64,000 nucleotides of DNA, from contig NC_073745.1 of assembly GCF_029784135.1 (NCBI RefSeq), forward strand, positions 112,582,716-112,646,715, given 5' to 3'. The position numbers and the translations under genes were made by a program. This DNA comes from Toxorhynchites rutilus septentrionalis. Its lineage: Eukaryota; Arthropoda; Insecta; Diptera; Culicidae. This document shows positions 10,940-22,285 of this stretch, piece after piece (the first letter of the stretch is position 1; every line of letters begins with the position of its first letter). The notes below the pieces were generated by a model. The model was not told the origin of the DNA, ran no database searches, and was given only the letters and a program-made list of their open reading frames with translations.

Positions 10940-13900
10940 TTAGCGGTTATCAGACTTCGTTAAGCCCAACATCTCCGAAAACTGCTTCTGTTTAACACAA
11001 CCCAATGGCTTGGTCAGAATGTCGGCGATCATCGATTTCGACGGACAATATTCTACTGCTACGATGCCTTTCTCCGACAAATCCTTCGCGAAATGTAGAC
11101 GAGTGTCAATGTGCTTTGATCGTCTTGAAGAACGGTCGATTGCGACGAAGTCGATACAGCTGATGTTATCTTCCAGCACAGTGGTCGGTCCCTCCTGTGT
11201 TTCCTCGAAATCCGCAAGTAGCTTTCGTAACCACAAAATTTCTCTGCAAGCCTCGGATAAGGCTATATATTCGGCCTCCATACTCGATAGAGACACTGAA
11301 GTTTGCTTGCGGCTGATCCATCCAATTGTCGCTTGCCCAAGCTGGAACACGTTTCCGGTGTTAGACTTGCGATCATCCGTATCACTACTCCAATCGGCGT
11401 CACTGTACCCGATTAACGTAAGTGACTCTTCTCTCTTGCTGATCAGTTGAAGTACGTAATCGCTGGTGGATACGAGATACCTAACCACTCTTTTCAACTC
11501 CACCCAATCTGCTTCCGTTGGAGCACTTACTCTCCTGCTCAAAATCGCAACGCTTGCTGATACATCTGGTCTTGTATTGACAGCCACGTAAAGCAACGCA
11601 CCGATTAGACATTGATATTGTTTATTATCAGACATCACCTTGCTGCCTTCCCTGCTGCGGTAGTAGCCTGTATCTAGTGGAATTTTCGATCCTTTAGCAC
11701 GGTCAAGATTAAAATGGTTAGCAACCCTCATAATATAACCTTGCTGATCCATCGAGTAATAGCCATTTAAATCTTTCCTGATCCTGATACTCAGGAAGTA
11801 ACTAACGTCCCCCAGTGACGATAGAGTCAACTTTTTCTTCAGCTCATCCTCCAGTTTCGTTATTTCTTCCCTCGACTGACAGGCTACCAGAATATCGTCC
11901 ACGTAAATAAGCAAATACATCAAACCATCAGGAGTTCGTTTCGTGTACAAACAAGGATCTGCACTTGATTGCTCGAAGTCCATCTCTTCGAGGATTCCAC
12001 GAATCGTCTCATTCCACACTCGCGCTCCTTGCTTCAATCCGTAAAGACTGCGTTGTAGCTTACAGACCAGTCTCTCATCGCCAGATTGCTGGAAACCTCT
12101 TGGTTGCTGCATGTATAACTCCTCTTTCAATCGGCCGTGTAAGTATGCACCTTTAACGTCAAGATGATGGATCTTCATCTGCTTATGACCAGCTATAGTC
12201 AACAAAACCTTCAACGTAGTTTGAGCAGCTACTGGCGCGAAAACGGAATCGTAGTCTACTCCAAACTGTTGCGAGTATCCCTGGGCTACTAAGCGAGCCT
12301 TGTATCTGGTGACATTTCCAGCACTATCTTCCTTTTTCTTGAATACCCATTTGCTCCCGATCGGTTTCCGACCAGCGGGAAGCTCGACAAGCTTCCATGT
12401 ATCATTCTGCATCAAATTGTCATACTCTTCTTTCATCGCTGCTTGCCATAAATCCCGCTCAGGTCCTTGAACAGCTTCATCATAACAGGTTGGCTCACCT
12501 TCAACAACCAAAGCCACATAATCGTGTAGTCTTCGCGGAAGTACTCCTCGCGTCGACCGTTTGTCACTATTCTGCATCTCGTCCGACGCTAAAACCTCTG
12601 CTCCATCTGCGACTCGTTCATCAGTTTGCTCTTGCTCTTCCAAATCATAAAATTCCACATCCGAATCGTGATCTGGAACCTGATGCTCCTCCTGAACGCA
12701 TTTTTCTTCCTGAAGACCTGTCTCCTCCTGCAACGCTTCAGTTTCAGGCCAGTCAAAATCAGCTTCAGTTTCTCCCGATGCTTGGGATTTTGACTTTATC
12801 ATGCGAGGGCTGTCCTCCAGTTCAATAAAGCGCGCGTCACGACTGATCGTGATTCTGTCCGTCTCAGGGTCAAGGAATCTAAATGCTTTACGATCCTCGC
12901 AATAGCCGACAAAAGTTAATTTTTGCGCTTTGCAGTCGAATTTATTTCTTTTAACTTCCGGAATATGTACATAGGCCGAACACCCGAACACTCGTAAATG
13001 ACCTAGCTTTGGAACCTTTCCAAACCATTTCTCGTATGGTGTCTTGTCAACCACACGCGAAGGTAAACGATTCTGTACGTATGCAGCGGTCATAACCGCC
13101 TCACCCCAGTACTGCTTTCCGAGTCCTGCGTCGAGCAACATACATGTTGCCATCTCTTGCAACGTACGGTTTTTCCGCTCGGCTACACCGTTCTGCTGCG
13201 GGCTATAGGCAGCAGTGTACTGAGCTTGAATACCTTCCTGCTCGTAGAACGTCTTCAGTTCGTTGTTGACATATTCTCTGCCCCCGTCGGACCTAATTAT
13301 ACATGGAACTCTCCCGAATCGCGTCTTAACGTGAGCTACGTAACGTTTTATACAACCAGCTACATCTGATTTCCGTCGCAACAAACATACAACGGTATAG
13401 CGACTAAAATCGTCAATGAGGGTCATCAAGTACCTGCATCCTCCTGGGGTCACGTTGATCATCGGACCGCAAACATCCGTATGAATCAAGTCGAGTACTC
13501 TAGTGGCTCTGCTCTCAGATGTTTTGGGAAAAGAAGTACGTGAGAGCTTCCCTTTCAAACAGTCTTCGCAAACCTGCCGCAGACCGCAATCCTCCATCTT
13601 GAATCCGAAACTGAGATTACCTGCTTTCAGTTTCTCCAGCACTACCGGATCCCGATGTCCGAACCGCCGATGCCACACATGTTGGCAGTTTGATAAATGA
13701 TGCTGCTCCTTGCTCATATTCGCATAGTCCACTGTTTTCAACACAAACAATTTTCCATTTAGTTCTCCCAACGCCACAGTTTTACCGGCGGTGCTCACTA
13801 CCGAACATGATGACCCAACGAAGTTCACTTGAAAACCCTTCGTCGTCAGCTTACGCACCGAGATTAATCCACTGTCCAGCGCTGGTATGAAAATCACTTC

Positions 13901-14905
13901 CGTTAATTTAACTTTTTGCACATCACCGTCTTTATCCACGCATTTTATGAATCCTTCCCCGATTCCGCGCGACTTTGACACCGAGCCATCAGCGAGCACT
14001 ACCTGCACTTGCTTGTTTTCATCCAATTTCGTAAAGAAAGCGCGATCGTTGGTCATATGACTCGAGCAGCCACTGTCAATGTACCAACATCCCTTTCGAC
14101 GAGCACTCCCGACCGTAAAACAAATCGGAACATCCTTTTCAGCCGTTAGTTTGGCTTTCACATCACTTTTCTTCGCTGTTTGTTTTCCTGCCTTCGCACT
14201 CACTGGTTCCCCGTCACTCTTCTTCTGTTGTTGCAGCCACTGCCGGCAATCCTTTCGAAAGTGACCGGGCTTCTGACAGTGAAAACACAATCGTTTCTTC
14301 TGCCCACTCTGTTGCAGCTTCATGGCTTTTTCTCCCGACTCTGGATTCCGCTCAATTCGCCGTTGATATTCGTCCAACAACTTTTGCTTGACGAACGACA
14401 TCGTCAGATCTGCCTCTGGCCGGCTTTCTAAAGCCGTAACTAAACCACCATATGAGTCCGGCAGACTCCGCAATATCATTGCAATCTGTAATGGTTCTTC
14501 GAGCGCCTGGCCCGCACACGCGAGACGAATAAAAAGCTCTTCGAGATCAAACAAATGTTTTTCTAAATCTTCACCGTCAGCCATGTTCAAGTTGCAAATT
14601 TTCTTCAGTAAAGACACTCGCGAAGTCATGGTAGTTTTCTCATGATATCGCTTCAAACAGTCCCACAGTTCCTTGGCGGATTTAGCATCCTTCACCAAAT
14701 TCAGTTGGCTGTCTTCCACGTATAAAACAATTATCGCGTGACACTTCGAATCGTCTTTCTTCCACGCTTCCGTGACTGGCTCAGGTTTTGCACTGTCAAT
14801 CACATACCACCGCTCTTCACGCTTCAAAAACATCTCCATTCTCGTCTTCCAAATCGAATAATTTTGATTATTCAACCGGGCGAACAAGTATTTCTCAGCC
14901 ATCAT
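10940..14905 (-). CDS. Copia gag-pol polyprotein (1,321 aa)
   Basis: One uninterrupted frame encodes all functions needed for copia transposition. In order: a gag region (residues ~1-200); the zinc knuckle CFHCQKPGHFRKDC (~205-218); aspartic protease with DSGCSSH (~275); integrase with an HHCC finger (~415-450) and a DDE core at LIHTDVCGP (~473), SDGGREY (~536) and NGVAERKN (~575); reverse transcriptase with YVDD (~1000); RNase H starting at GYSDADWSS (~1166) and ending near LTKPL. The integrase-before-RT order defines Ty1/copia. The start is the first of two adjacent ATG codons, and the stop lies 16 bp from the 3' LTR. Gag and pol share one frame, so the ratio must be set by splicing or processing, as in Drosophila copia (family knowledge). 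Confidence 0.97.
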   Translation of the reverse strand: MMAEKYLFARLNNQNYSIWKTRMEMFLKREERWYVIDSAKPEPVTEAWKKDDSKCHAIIVLYVEDSQLNLVKDAKSAKELWDCLKRYHEKTTMTSRVSLLKKICNLNMADGEDLEKHLFDLEELFIRLACAGQALEEPLQIAMILRSLPDSYGGLVTALESRPEADLTMSFVKQKLLDEYQRRIERNPESGEKAMKLQQSGQKKRLCFHCQKPGHFRKDCRQWLQQQKKSDGEPVSAKAGKQTAKKSDVKAKLTAEKDVPICFTVGSARRKGCWYIDSGCSSHMTNDRAFFTKLDENKQVQVVLADGSVSKSRGIGEGFIKCVDKDGDVQKVKLTEVIFIPALDSGLISVRKLTTKGFQVNFVGSSCSVVSTAGKTVALGELNGKLFVLKTVDYANMSKEQHHLSNCQHVWHRRFGHRDPVVLEKLKAGNLSFGFKMEDCGLRQVCEDCLKGKLSRTSFPKTSESRATRVLDLIHTDVCGPMINVTPGGCRYLMTLIDDFSRYTVVCLLRRKSDVAGCIKRYVAHVKTRFGRVPCIIRSDGGREYVNNELKTFYEQEGIQAQYTAAYSPQQNGVAERKNRTLQEMATCMLLDAGLGKQYWGEAVMTAAYVQNRLPSRVVDKTPYEKWFGKVPKLGHLRVFGCSAYVHIPEVKRNKFDCKAQKLTFVGYCEDRKAFRFLDPETDRITISRDARFIELEDSPRMIKSKSQASGETEADFDWPETEALQEETGLQEEKCVQEEHQVPDHDSDVEFYDLEEQEQTDERVADGAEVLASDEMQNSDKRSTRGVLPRRLHDYVALVVEGEPTCYDEAVQGPERDLWQAAMKEEYDNLMQNDTWKLVELPAGRKPIGSKWVFKKKEDSAGNVTRYKARLVAQGYSQQFGVDYDSVFAPVAAQTTLKVLLTIAGHKQMKIHHLDVKGAYLHGRLKEELYMQQPRGFQQSGDERLVCKLQRSLYGLKQGARVWNETIRGILEEMDFEQSSADPCLYTKRTPDGLMYLLIYVDDILVACQSREEITKLEDELKKKLTLSSLGDVSYFLSIRIRKDLNGYYSMDQQGYIMRVANHFNLDRAKGSKIPLDTGYYRSREGSKVMSDNKQYQCLIGALLYVAVNTRPDVSASVAILSRRVSAPTEADWVELKRVVRYLVSTSDYVLQLISKREESLTLIGYSDADWSSDTDDRKSNTGNVFQLGQATIGWISRKQTSVSLSSMEAEYIALSEACREILWLRKLLADFEETQEGPTTVLEDNISCIDFVAIDRSSRRSKHIDTRLHFAKDLSEKGIVAVEYCPSKSMIADILTKPLGCVKQKQFSEMLGLTKSDNR

Positions 14906-15230
14906 CTCCTATTCACTGAAACGCACTGCAAGAAAATACTTTCACTGTGGACTAACTGTTCCCGTACAGCCACACAACCGAATGAAACACGCGCACACAC
15001 GTCGAAATCGATTCACACCGTTTAACGTAACGTTGTTCGAGAATGTTCTTCGAGCTTCCGCTCACACACCGGGCAATCAATTTTGCTGTCTCACTAATAC
15101 AGCCACCCGAGATCCGCTGCTGCCTTGCAGCGACGAACAGCACGCCAAGAAGAATCAAAATGGCTTCGCTCGAACAATCGAGAAAATTATTTTTCCAAAT
15201 GGAATTTTCACTTCACTGTTTTTTCACCAC

Positions 15231-15248
15231 CGAGCTGGGCCCATAACC
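15231..15248 (-). other. Copia primer-binding site
   Basis: Directly after the 5' LTR the minus strand reads GGTTATGGGCCCAGCTCG. This resembles the copia-type site that pairs with an internal part of initiator tRNA-Met (family knowledge, from recall). Confidence 0.75.
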
Positions 15249-15528
15249 TGTAGGCTGTTGGGAAACAAAACCGACACTCCCGGACAGATTGCAAGGTGGA
15301 CAACACTCCGACGGCCAAGCACAAAACGACGGGACTTTTCGGATACCGCGTGGGCCGGTGTAAAAAACAGAGCACATAGAAAACACGTCGTTTATTTGTA
15401 CGGTATGGTTTGTAACTGATATTATGTGAAACAAAGTTCATACAGTTGAAAGGTATGCATTTTTTCTTTTCGCCTCGCCACACTTTCGCCACGACATAGA
15501 CTCGAGGGAAAGATATCGCACTTCTACA
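15249..15528 (-). repeat. Copia 5' LTR
   Basis: 280 bp, bounded by the TSD GCACC on its outer side and the primer-binding site on its inner side. It would carry the promoter of the element. Confidence 0.95.
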
Positions 15529-15596
15529 GCACCCTTCCTGAAAGACGTAGTTCTACGTCAAAATGCTAATTCCCTCAGGTACCTTCGTTTTGATGG

Positions 15597-15955
15597 ATGT
15601 ATTAGGGAAACCATAAATCGAGCTAATCAAAACGTGGCATTTAGGGCGTTTAAATAGCGCTTTACATTTTACAGTTATTCAACCACTTATATCAGGAAAA
15701 ATAACATTTTATTAATTGCGATAGATGCGCAGAAATATTTTTGATGCAAATATCTTTTCGATCTATTAAGAAATGTTCGAATTATAAGCATTCTTTGGTA
15801 AAAGAAGTTGGCCCGGCTCATGAGTTGTTGAGTCTGATAGGTAGGAACAGGTGGAGTCGCTTCCCTGATGTCGGTGATTGGCACTAAAGTGGCGGAAATA
15901 GGCCGACGAAAAATAAGCGGAGATAAAAAAAAAAAAAAAAAAATTATAAGCATTC
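15597..15955 (+). repeat. Diverged direct repeat, right copy, split by a SINE fragment
   Basis: This pairs with 10190-10408. It is interrupted after AATTATAAGCATTC by a SINE fragment (15794-15941), after which that 14-mer is repeated and the original sequence resumes with GAAAT. Confidence 0.6.
15794..15941 (+). mobile_element. 5'-truncated SINE (same family as 61538-61811)
   Basis: About 145 bp match the 3' part of the SINE at 61538-61811, starting near AAAAGAAGTTGGCCCGG and ending in a ~19-nt A-run. A perfect 14-bp target duplication AATTATAAGCATTC flanks it (15780-15793 and 15942-15955). The tRNA head is missing, so this copy lacks its own promoter. Confidence 0.88.
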
Positions 15956-16405
15956 GAAATCTTTCATTCTTTCCTGCATGTTCTGTGTTAGTTTTCATTT
16001 TACCTCCCATATATCCCGGTTAGACGTAGTCCCACCTCAAAAATAGTGCTACAATATAGGGGAATAATGGGGAAAGTAAAACATCTGTCAGCGGATTAGA
16101 TACTCTATATTCGGTTGGCAGTTCGACTACATTGTACAACAAAACATTTAACTAAGCTCCATGTTTGATTAAAACGTCCAAGAACATCAGCTACAGCAGT
16201 ATCCATAGCTGACAACCATCGCAAATGCCCCAGATTGATTTAGGTTACTCCGCGAGCCATGTAGTGTCTTGTAGTGCGTCACAGCTGTCCGAACGACAGC
16301 TCGATTCACATGGATGGTGATAGGTTCGCTTAGATTTGCGTTGAATTGCCGTTACCTTGGTACGAGAAAAAAAAGTGAGTGATATGATCATTATAGTTTC
16401 AAAGT
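15956..16405. other. Intergenic, nothing recognised
   Basis: Lies downstream of the 3' end of DNAJC11. I see no gene. Confidence 0.45.
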
Positions 16406-18505
16406 TCAATCGACTGCTGTACCATTTTCAGGTATCATAACATCTTCGCTATCTGCCACAGTTACACTGAATGATTTATTTCTATACTCATAGTCAATTT
16501 GCAACAATTTATCCTCCCCAAAGCACGGATCGTAGAAACCTGGAAGTTCGCTCTGGAACAAAAAAAATATGGTGTGATAAACGTTCAAACGATGAAACTA
16601 TGCTCTCCACGACTTACCTTCGTGGAGCCGTACAACGTTAATCGGGAATCCTTCACCAGACACTGCAGCGGAATTTTCACATCGATCACGTTTTGTTTGT
16701 GCTGAATGAAACCCATCTCATCTCGTTGCTCGATGGATACTTTTTCGTTCTCGGTAAATTTGCCGTAAAGAGCCGTCACTATAATGAGACCTTTACGTTT
16801 CTGCTCCTCGTTGCGAACACGCTCGTACATAGCGCCCATCAGTGCAATTGCCGATTCCGCTTCACGTCGTTTTTCTGCCATCCTGTAACGAAATATAGTA
16901 AAGTCATATGAACAGCTTTTTTTTTATTGCATTTGATACGCACCGTGTGCGATTCGTTTCTTTTACTTTCTCAATATTTCGCTGTTTAGATGCCTCATTC
17001 ATCGGATCAATTATGGTCTTCTTCAACACAAAGTACGTTAGAAGAGGCGTGATGGTGGCGTAGAATATCGCAGCTGGAATAATCTCCTCACTCAAATGTA
17101 TGGGAAACAAGAAAGTCTGCGATGATCGTATGATTCTGAAATAAAACATGTTCTGCACGAATCATTCCTTAGGAACATACCAACACCCTTACTTGATTTT
17201 CAGAATTACTCCGGTGGGAACACCCATACTCACAGTAGCCATGACCGAACTGTATTTGGAGACCTTTTTCTCAGCGCCATATTCTGCTAGAAATCCGAAG
17301 GTTCCTCCCCTGAAAATAGTACTTAATAAACTAACAAGCCAAAGAGAACGTTCTAAATAAAATTTACTTCAATGCCACACGAAGTTTCATCTCCTGTTCA
17401 ACCATTTTTCGCGTATAGCTGGCGGTAATGTAGCAATGCGGAATCCCTAATGTAGCACTTAAGTTATAGTGATACCTATCGGTATTATGTTCGATTGAGG
17501 TAGACATCGAACTCTGTAGGCCAGCGTTGTACGTCAAATAGCCGACCGTATGTTTGTCTAATTGCATTGCCAAAGCTAGAAAAAAAAGAATCCTAGATTA
17601 TAATCCTCTCGATACGGCGGTTTCCCGCAACTTACTTCCAGCAATTCCAGGAATGATTGCATTTTGCCTAAAATTAACTGTCGTTCCTCCACTCAGGAAT
17701 AGTCGATTGGTTAAATTGCGCGAACCCTTCAATCCAAGCACCGGTCCGCTACCTGCGCCACAGTCCACCTCGAACCAACCCTTGTTGATCAGTCTTCTCC
17801 CCGAAAGCATAAAGTTTCCACCACCTACCCCGTTTTGGAGGTGCAAATTGCCAGCCAGCATGACCGTGTCCGTTCGCGACATTGGCGCCTCAATCGATTG
17901 CGACATGCTCATCCCGGAAACTTCAATCGCCGGGAACAACCCACCCTCGTCGTAATCGTCCTCAGATTTGCTGAAAATTTCCGTCGCATTAATCTGCACC
18001 GTAAGATTTCCCCGCGGATTGGTTTTCTGCTGTAACCGCCGTTCTTCACGTTCTCTGGCGAGACGCTCGTATTCCTCGCGAATCTCAGCTGGCGTCCTCG
18101 TGCGGTGAACCAGTTCCCAGCCTTCCGCATGGAGGCCTTTATTTCCCAGCGAATCGTAGATTGCTCGCTGATGTGGATCCGAGAGTATCTCGTACGCTCG
18201 TTTTGTCCGGTTGAACATTGTTTCGGCCTTTCCCTTATTACTGACGTCGACATGCTTATCCGGGTGGTAGATCCGACTAAAATTTCTATAGGCACTGATG
18301 ATTTCTTCCTGTGAGGCCTGCAAAATAAGTAAACACCGACAATAAAGTACCACATTTGGATACTCATGTAATCAAAGGTTTGGATTACGAAACCAAAAAA
18401 GGGATTCGCGAGAATGTGAATGAAAAATTTGCTCACATTGCGTGGCACGTTCAAAAACGCGTAGTAATCCTCCTCGACGTATTCCAGGTCCTCGTTGTCA
18501 TCCAT
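16406..18505 (-). CDS. DNAJC11: DnaJ homolog subfamily C member 11, seven exons, 559 aa
   Basis: A J-domain protein that in animals associates with the MICOS/mitochondrial outer-membrane bridging complex and supports cristae (family knowledge). Exons read on the minus strand: 18505-18437, 18317-17636, 17575-17368, 17309-17193, 17135-16944, 16882-16618 and 16552-16406. All have GT donors and AG acceptors, and the phases join without a stop. The total is 1,680 nt, giving 559 aa, the same as the human protein as I recall it. The J domain spans ~14-82, with the HPD motif at 41-43 (IYHPDKH). A beta-rich middle follows, then a C-terminal DUF3395-type region (~420-550). The start is chosen because exon 1 (MDDNEDLEYVEEDYY) supplies helix I of the J domain. 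Introns are 60-120 nt, typical of insects. No break is seen. Confidence 0.93.
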
Positions 18506-18725
18506 GTCGACGAATATTTTTACGCAAAACCTGCAAGAATGTTAGCTCACACTTCAGCAATATCACTCCCGATTGCTGGTGTGTTGCGTGTTTTCATTAT
18601 TTACTACTTTTCAAATCGTTCTCCTGTGTGCGCCGAGGATGTTTTGTGTCAAAGTGGCATGCCCAGCGAGGTTGTGAAGCTGTGGGACGAAAACACTTTC
18701 TCGCATTCTACACATTTGCAACATT

Positions 18726-19375
18726 TCTCGCGTAACTTTTGAAAAGTTCCTATGTAACATTCACACCAACTCGAGAAAAACGAAGTTAAAGACCGGAACA
18801 TTGTTCCGCGAATTGTTTCAAAAGGAATCGATTTATCACTTCTTTTACTACTAGCAGCCAATAATAACGTTGAAACCCCAATCGCAACTGTTGTAATGTG
18901 ATTTTAGTTTGAAATTGAAGCCTCCGAGTGAAAAATGTTACATTGTACGTTTTAACTGACGGCTTTGTACATTGGACGAATTACGTTGCACAATGAAAAT
19001 TTGAAAATAACTACTGAACAACGATCCAAACACTTGCACTTCGTACTAAAAGCAGATCTTTATTGTTATCACTCGTAGAATTGCACTAAAAACGGTATCT
19101 ACACCCGAAAATAACAAAAACTCAAAATGTCCAAAGTGTGACTTCGTGTTGTTTTGATTTCTTTGTTACCGTCAAAGGAAAGTGGCGTCCGAGGTAACAG
19201 TTGAGTGCTTAAAATTAGAATCTGTACATTGGACATATTTTGTATCGGTGATAGAAAGGTGAAAAGGATAGATACTTGAACGGTTGTTTACGCAATGCGT
19301 TCAATGATTGAGAGCTAATGGTGTGCATCCATTAACTCGATTTTCATTTTTAACCTTTTCAAAAGTTACGCGAGA
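18726..19375. repeat. Possible TIR element with perfect 21-bp ends
   Basis: The 21 bp at 18726-18746 (beginning TCTCGCGTAACTTTTG) recur as an exact reverse complement at 19355-19375. They enclose 650 bp without a gene. No clear target duplication is seen. It sits just upstream of DNAJC11, about 220 bp from its ATG, so it may overlap the promoter. Confidence 0.55.
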
Positions 19376-19496
19376 TTAGCACTTTTTAATGGTTACTACG
19401 TTAGTAAAACACGTCTGGTTATGACTAGTTGTACAGACGGAATGAACATTTTATTTAAAATCTAATTCATGGCTTACTAATATCAACATCCCCTCC

Positions 19497-21640
19497 TTAA
19501 CCATGAATTTGTTGAATTCCAAGATTCTTCACTGCTTCAGTATGACGGCCTACCGGAATGGGTTTGGTAAGAACATCCGCCTTCTGGAGCTCGGACTTCA
19601 CGTGATGCAACGAGATCGCCTTGGATTCCAGTTGTTCGCGTACAAAGTGGTGCCTTAGATCGATGTGTTTGCTTCGAGGTGAATAACCGATCTCCTTTTC
19701 CGCCAAGCAGATTGCGCTTTGATTATCGCAGAAGATCGGGACAGTAACATCAATCTGAAACATCTCGTTGAGAAAAACCACGCCACCAAACAGCTTCCTG
19801 TGTTGCACCTGATAGAGCCATGTATTCCGCTTCAGTTGTGGACAAAGCCACTGTTGGTTGTCGCCTACAACTCCACGCCACTGATCCGCCACCGTACTGA
19901 AAGGTATACCCTGTGACAGAACGACGAGTTTCCAAATCCTTGCCCCAATCCGCGTCACTATATCCTTCGAACGATGGTTCAGCTTGCTTGTGGAAAGTCA
20001 GCTTCTTGGATTTTGTGCCCTTCAGGTACCGGAGAATTCTTTTAGCCGCTGCCCAGTGTATCTCGTTAGGATCACTGTTGAAACTGCTCACTGCGTTTAC
20101 GGCATAAGCGATATCCGGCCGTGTGCAGTGCGCCAAAAACTGCAATCCTCCCACAAATTCACGAAACGGAACCTTTTCCATTTGTTGCTTCTGTTCTTCC
20201 ATTCTTGGTCCTGCTTTCGTCAATCGCTGATGTGGGTCCATGGGTATCGACACTGTGTTGCAATTGGTCATGTTGAATTGCTCCAGTAGTTCCTCCACAT
20301 ACTTTTCTTGATCCAGCATAACAGCGTCCTTACTTCTAGTGATTCGCATGCCTAGAACCCGCTTGGCCTCTCCTAGGTCTTTCATGTGGAACTTCGTCAT
20401 CAGTTGCTTCTTCACGGTGTCGATCCAATCTTGATCCGTCGAGAACAGCAAGAAATCGTCCACGTATACAGCGACCACCAGAATAGTATTTCCTTCGATC
20501 TTGAAGTATACGCACGGATCGAAGCTAGATCGCTTCAAACCCATACGCTTCAGCTCCGCATCCAATTTCGTGTTCCAGACACGACTCGCTTGCTTCAATC
20601 CATACAGAGCCTTCAGCAGACGACAAACTTTCTTCGGAGACTTCCTATCAACGAATCCTTCAGGTTGCTCCATATAGATTTCTTCGTCGGACAACTCTCC
20701 CTGAAGAAACGCTGTAACGGCATCCATTTGGTGTATACGCATATCCTGCTGCGCTGACAGTGCCAACAGAAATCGAATGCTTGCGAGTCTCACCACTGGT
20801 GAATACGTCTCGTTATAGTCGACTCCCTTGACTTGCGAGAACCTTTTGATGACGAGCCTTGCCTTATACTTCTGCACAGATCCGTCCGAGTTGAATTTCC
20901 GCTTGAAGACCCACTTGCACTTCAAAACTTTTCTTCCCGCTGGTAGCTCTGTTAACTTCCACGTCTTGTTGCTTCTCAACGCCTGCATCTCAGCTTTCAT
21001 AGCCTCACGCCACAGCTCATGATCGTCGGCCTCCATTGCTTGACCGACCGTCTGCGGCTTGGTTTCCCGCTCATTGCCGATTACCTGAGATTCAACAAAC
21101 GTTTCAGGAAGTACACTATAAGTCAAATCGAAATTATAGTACTTGCCTGGAATACGGCGCTCCCGCTCGCTGCGCCTGACAGCATATCGCTGCTCTTCTT
21201 GTTGCGAGGGGAGCGCAGGTGATGCTGTCCGAATTGTCTCGATACTATCATTCGCGCTGTCGTAATCCGTCTCGTCCTCCGATGACAGGTCTTTTTGATT
21301 TTCATCATTGCCTTCGGTGGAACCAGTTGGCAAGCCGATAGCTTCATTACCTTCAACGATCTCTTCACTCATTAATTCCATCATTTCATTCAAAGGTTCA
21401 GCTTCCGACATCTGCATGGCATTTCCGCTAGCTTCGCTCACGAAGACGACGTCACGAGACACAAATACTTTTCCAGTCCTAGGATTGAACACTCGCAGGC
21501 CCTTCGAATTCTCGGAATATCCAACAAATATGCCATCTTCGGATTTTGCATCCCACTTCAATCGCTTCGCCTTCGGAACATGGCACATTACTTTTGCTCC
21601 AAACACACGTAATTTGGACAGGTCTACATGACGTTAGACC
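19497..21640 (-). pseudogene. Ty1/copia pol remnant, 5'-truncated and frameshifted
   Basis: A 618-codon frame (21606-19750) carries the end of integrase (VFGAKVMCHVPKAKRLKW, then GIFVGYSENSKG), a full reverse transcriptase with YVDD, and the start of RNase H (EGYSDADWG). Near 19790 the frame shifts by one into a second frame (to 19497) that finishes RNase H (SKHIDLRHHFVREQL and LTKPIPVG). Gag, protease and the integrase core are absent: the sequence ends where the hAT-like element begins. A purine run and TGTTGATATTAG at ~19486 may be the start of a 3' LTR, but no second LTR exists. This lineage is distinct from the copia at 10644. Confidence 0.9.
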
Positions 21641-22207
21641 AGCGATACTCAACCTGCGGCCCGGCAGTCCTTCTGGTTGGCCCATCTGGTGTGTATGAAG
21701 TTTGGAACTCATACACATAAGTACTTTTGCCTTGACATCATTGCAGACGAAAGAGAGGATACGGTTATTCACAATTAATGAAAAATTGCATTCTCTGCAG
21801 GTAAGGAAAAATTTTGAACGAAAATTGTCTCTGATAATTATTTTCTGTTCTAGATAAGATTGTTTTGCTGAAATGCAAGGAGATTTATTGAAAAATAGTT
21901 AAGTTAGGGCCAGGACTATGTCTTCTAAGTATTTAAACAACATCGAATAAAAATTTTCATTCTATTTTCAACAACTTACATTTGCTTTCGGGTCTGCTTA
22001 TGACGAAATATGGGTTACTGATCGATATTGTTACGACAGACATGGTTCATGGCCGTGTGGTGATCTAAAACTTGTATAGCCTTGCATGGCGGATGGAAAA
22101 TATACACTGCATTTTTTTATAAATTTCATCAACGACAAGACCGCAAGCCTTGGTGGATGTGCAATATATCAACGGAGAAATACTGTTTTTAATAAAAATT
22201 AACAATG

Positions 22208-22236
22208 CGTATGTATGTGTATGTATGTATGTGTAG
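22208..22236. repeat. GTAT microsatellite
   Basis: An imperfect (GTAT/GTGT)n run inside the hAT-like element. Confidence 0.8.
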
Positions 22237-22285
22237 ATCGTTGGAACATTTAAACACACATACAGCACATAAGTTATTAAGTGGT

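Larger units (their letters stand above)
10644..15528 (-). mobile_element. Complete Ty1/copia LTR retrotransposon
   Basis: The element is 4,885 bp, with two 280-bp LTRs in the same orientation, ends TG...CA, and a perfect 5-bp target duplication GCACC (10639-10643 and 15529-15533). Between the LTRs lie a primer site, one long gag-pol frame (10940-14905) and a purine tract. The LTRs appear identical by eye and the frame is unbroken, so the insertion is young and may still be mobile. It landed between two diverged copies of an older repeat. Confidence 0.97.

Noticed and set aside
11010..14645. Many plus-strand ORFs
   Set aside because: Antisense shadows of the copia gag-pol frame; the same applies to plus-strand frames over Gypsy and BEL.
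17909..18505. 198-codon ORF from the DNAJC11 start
   Set aside because: It reads through intron 1 into a wrong frame; splicing at 18437/18317 restores the J domain.
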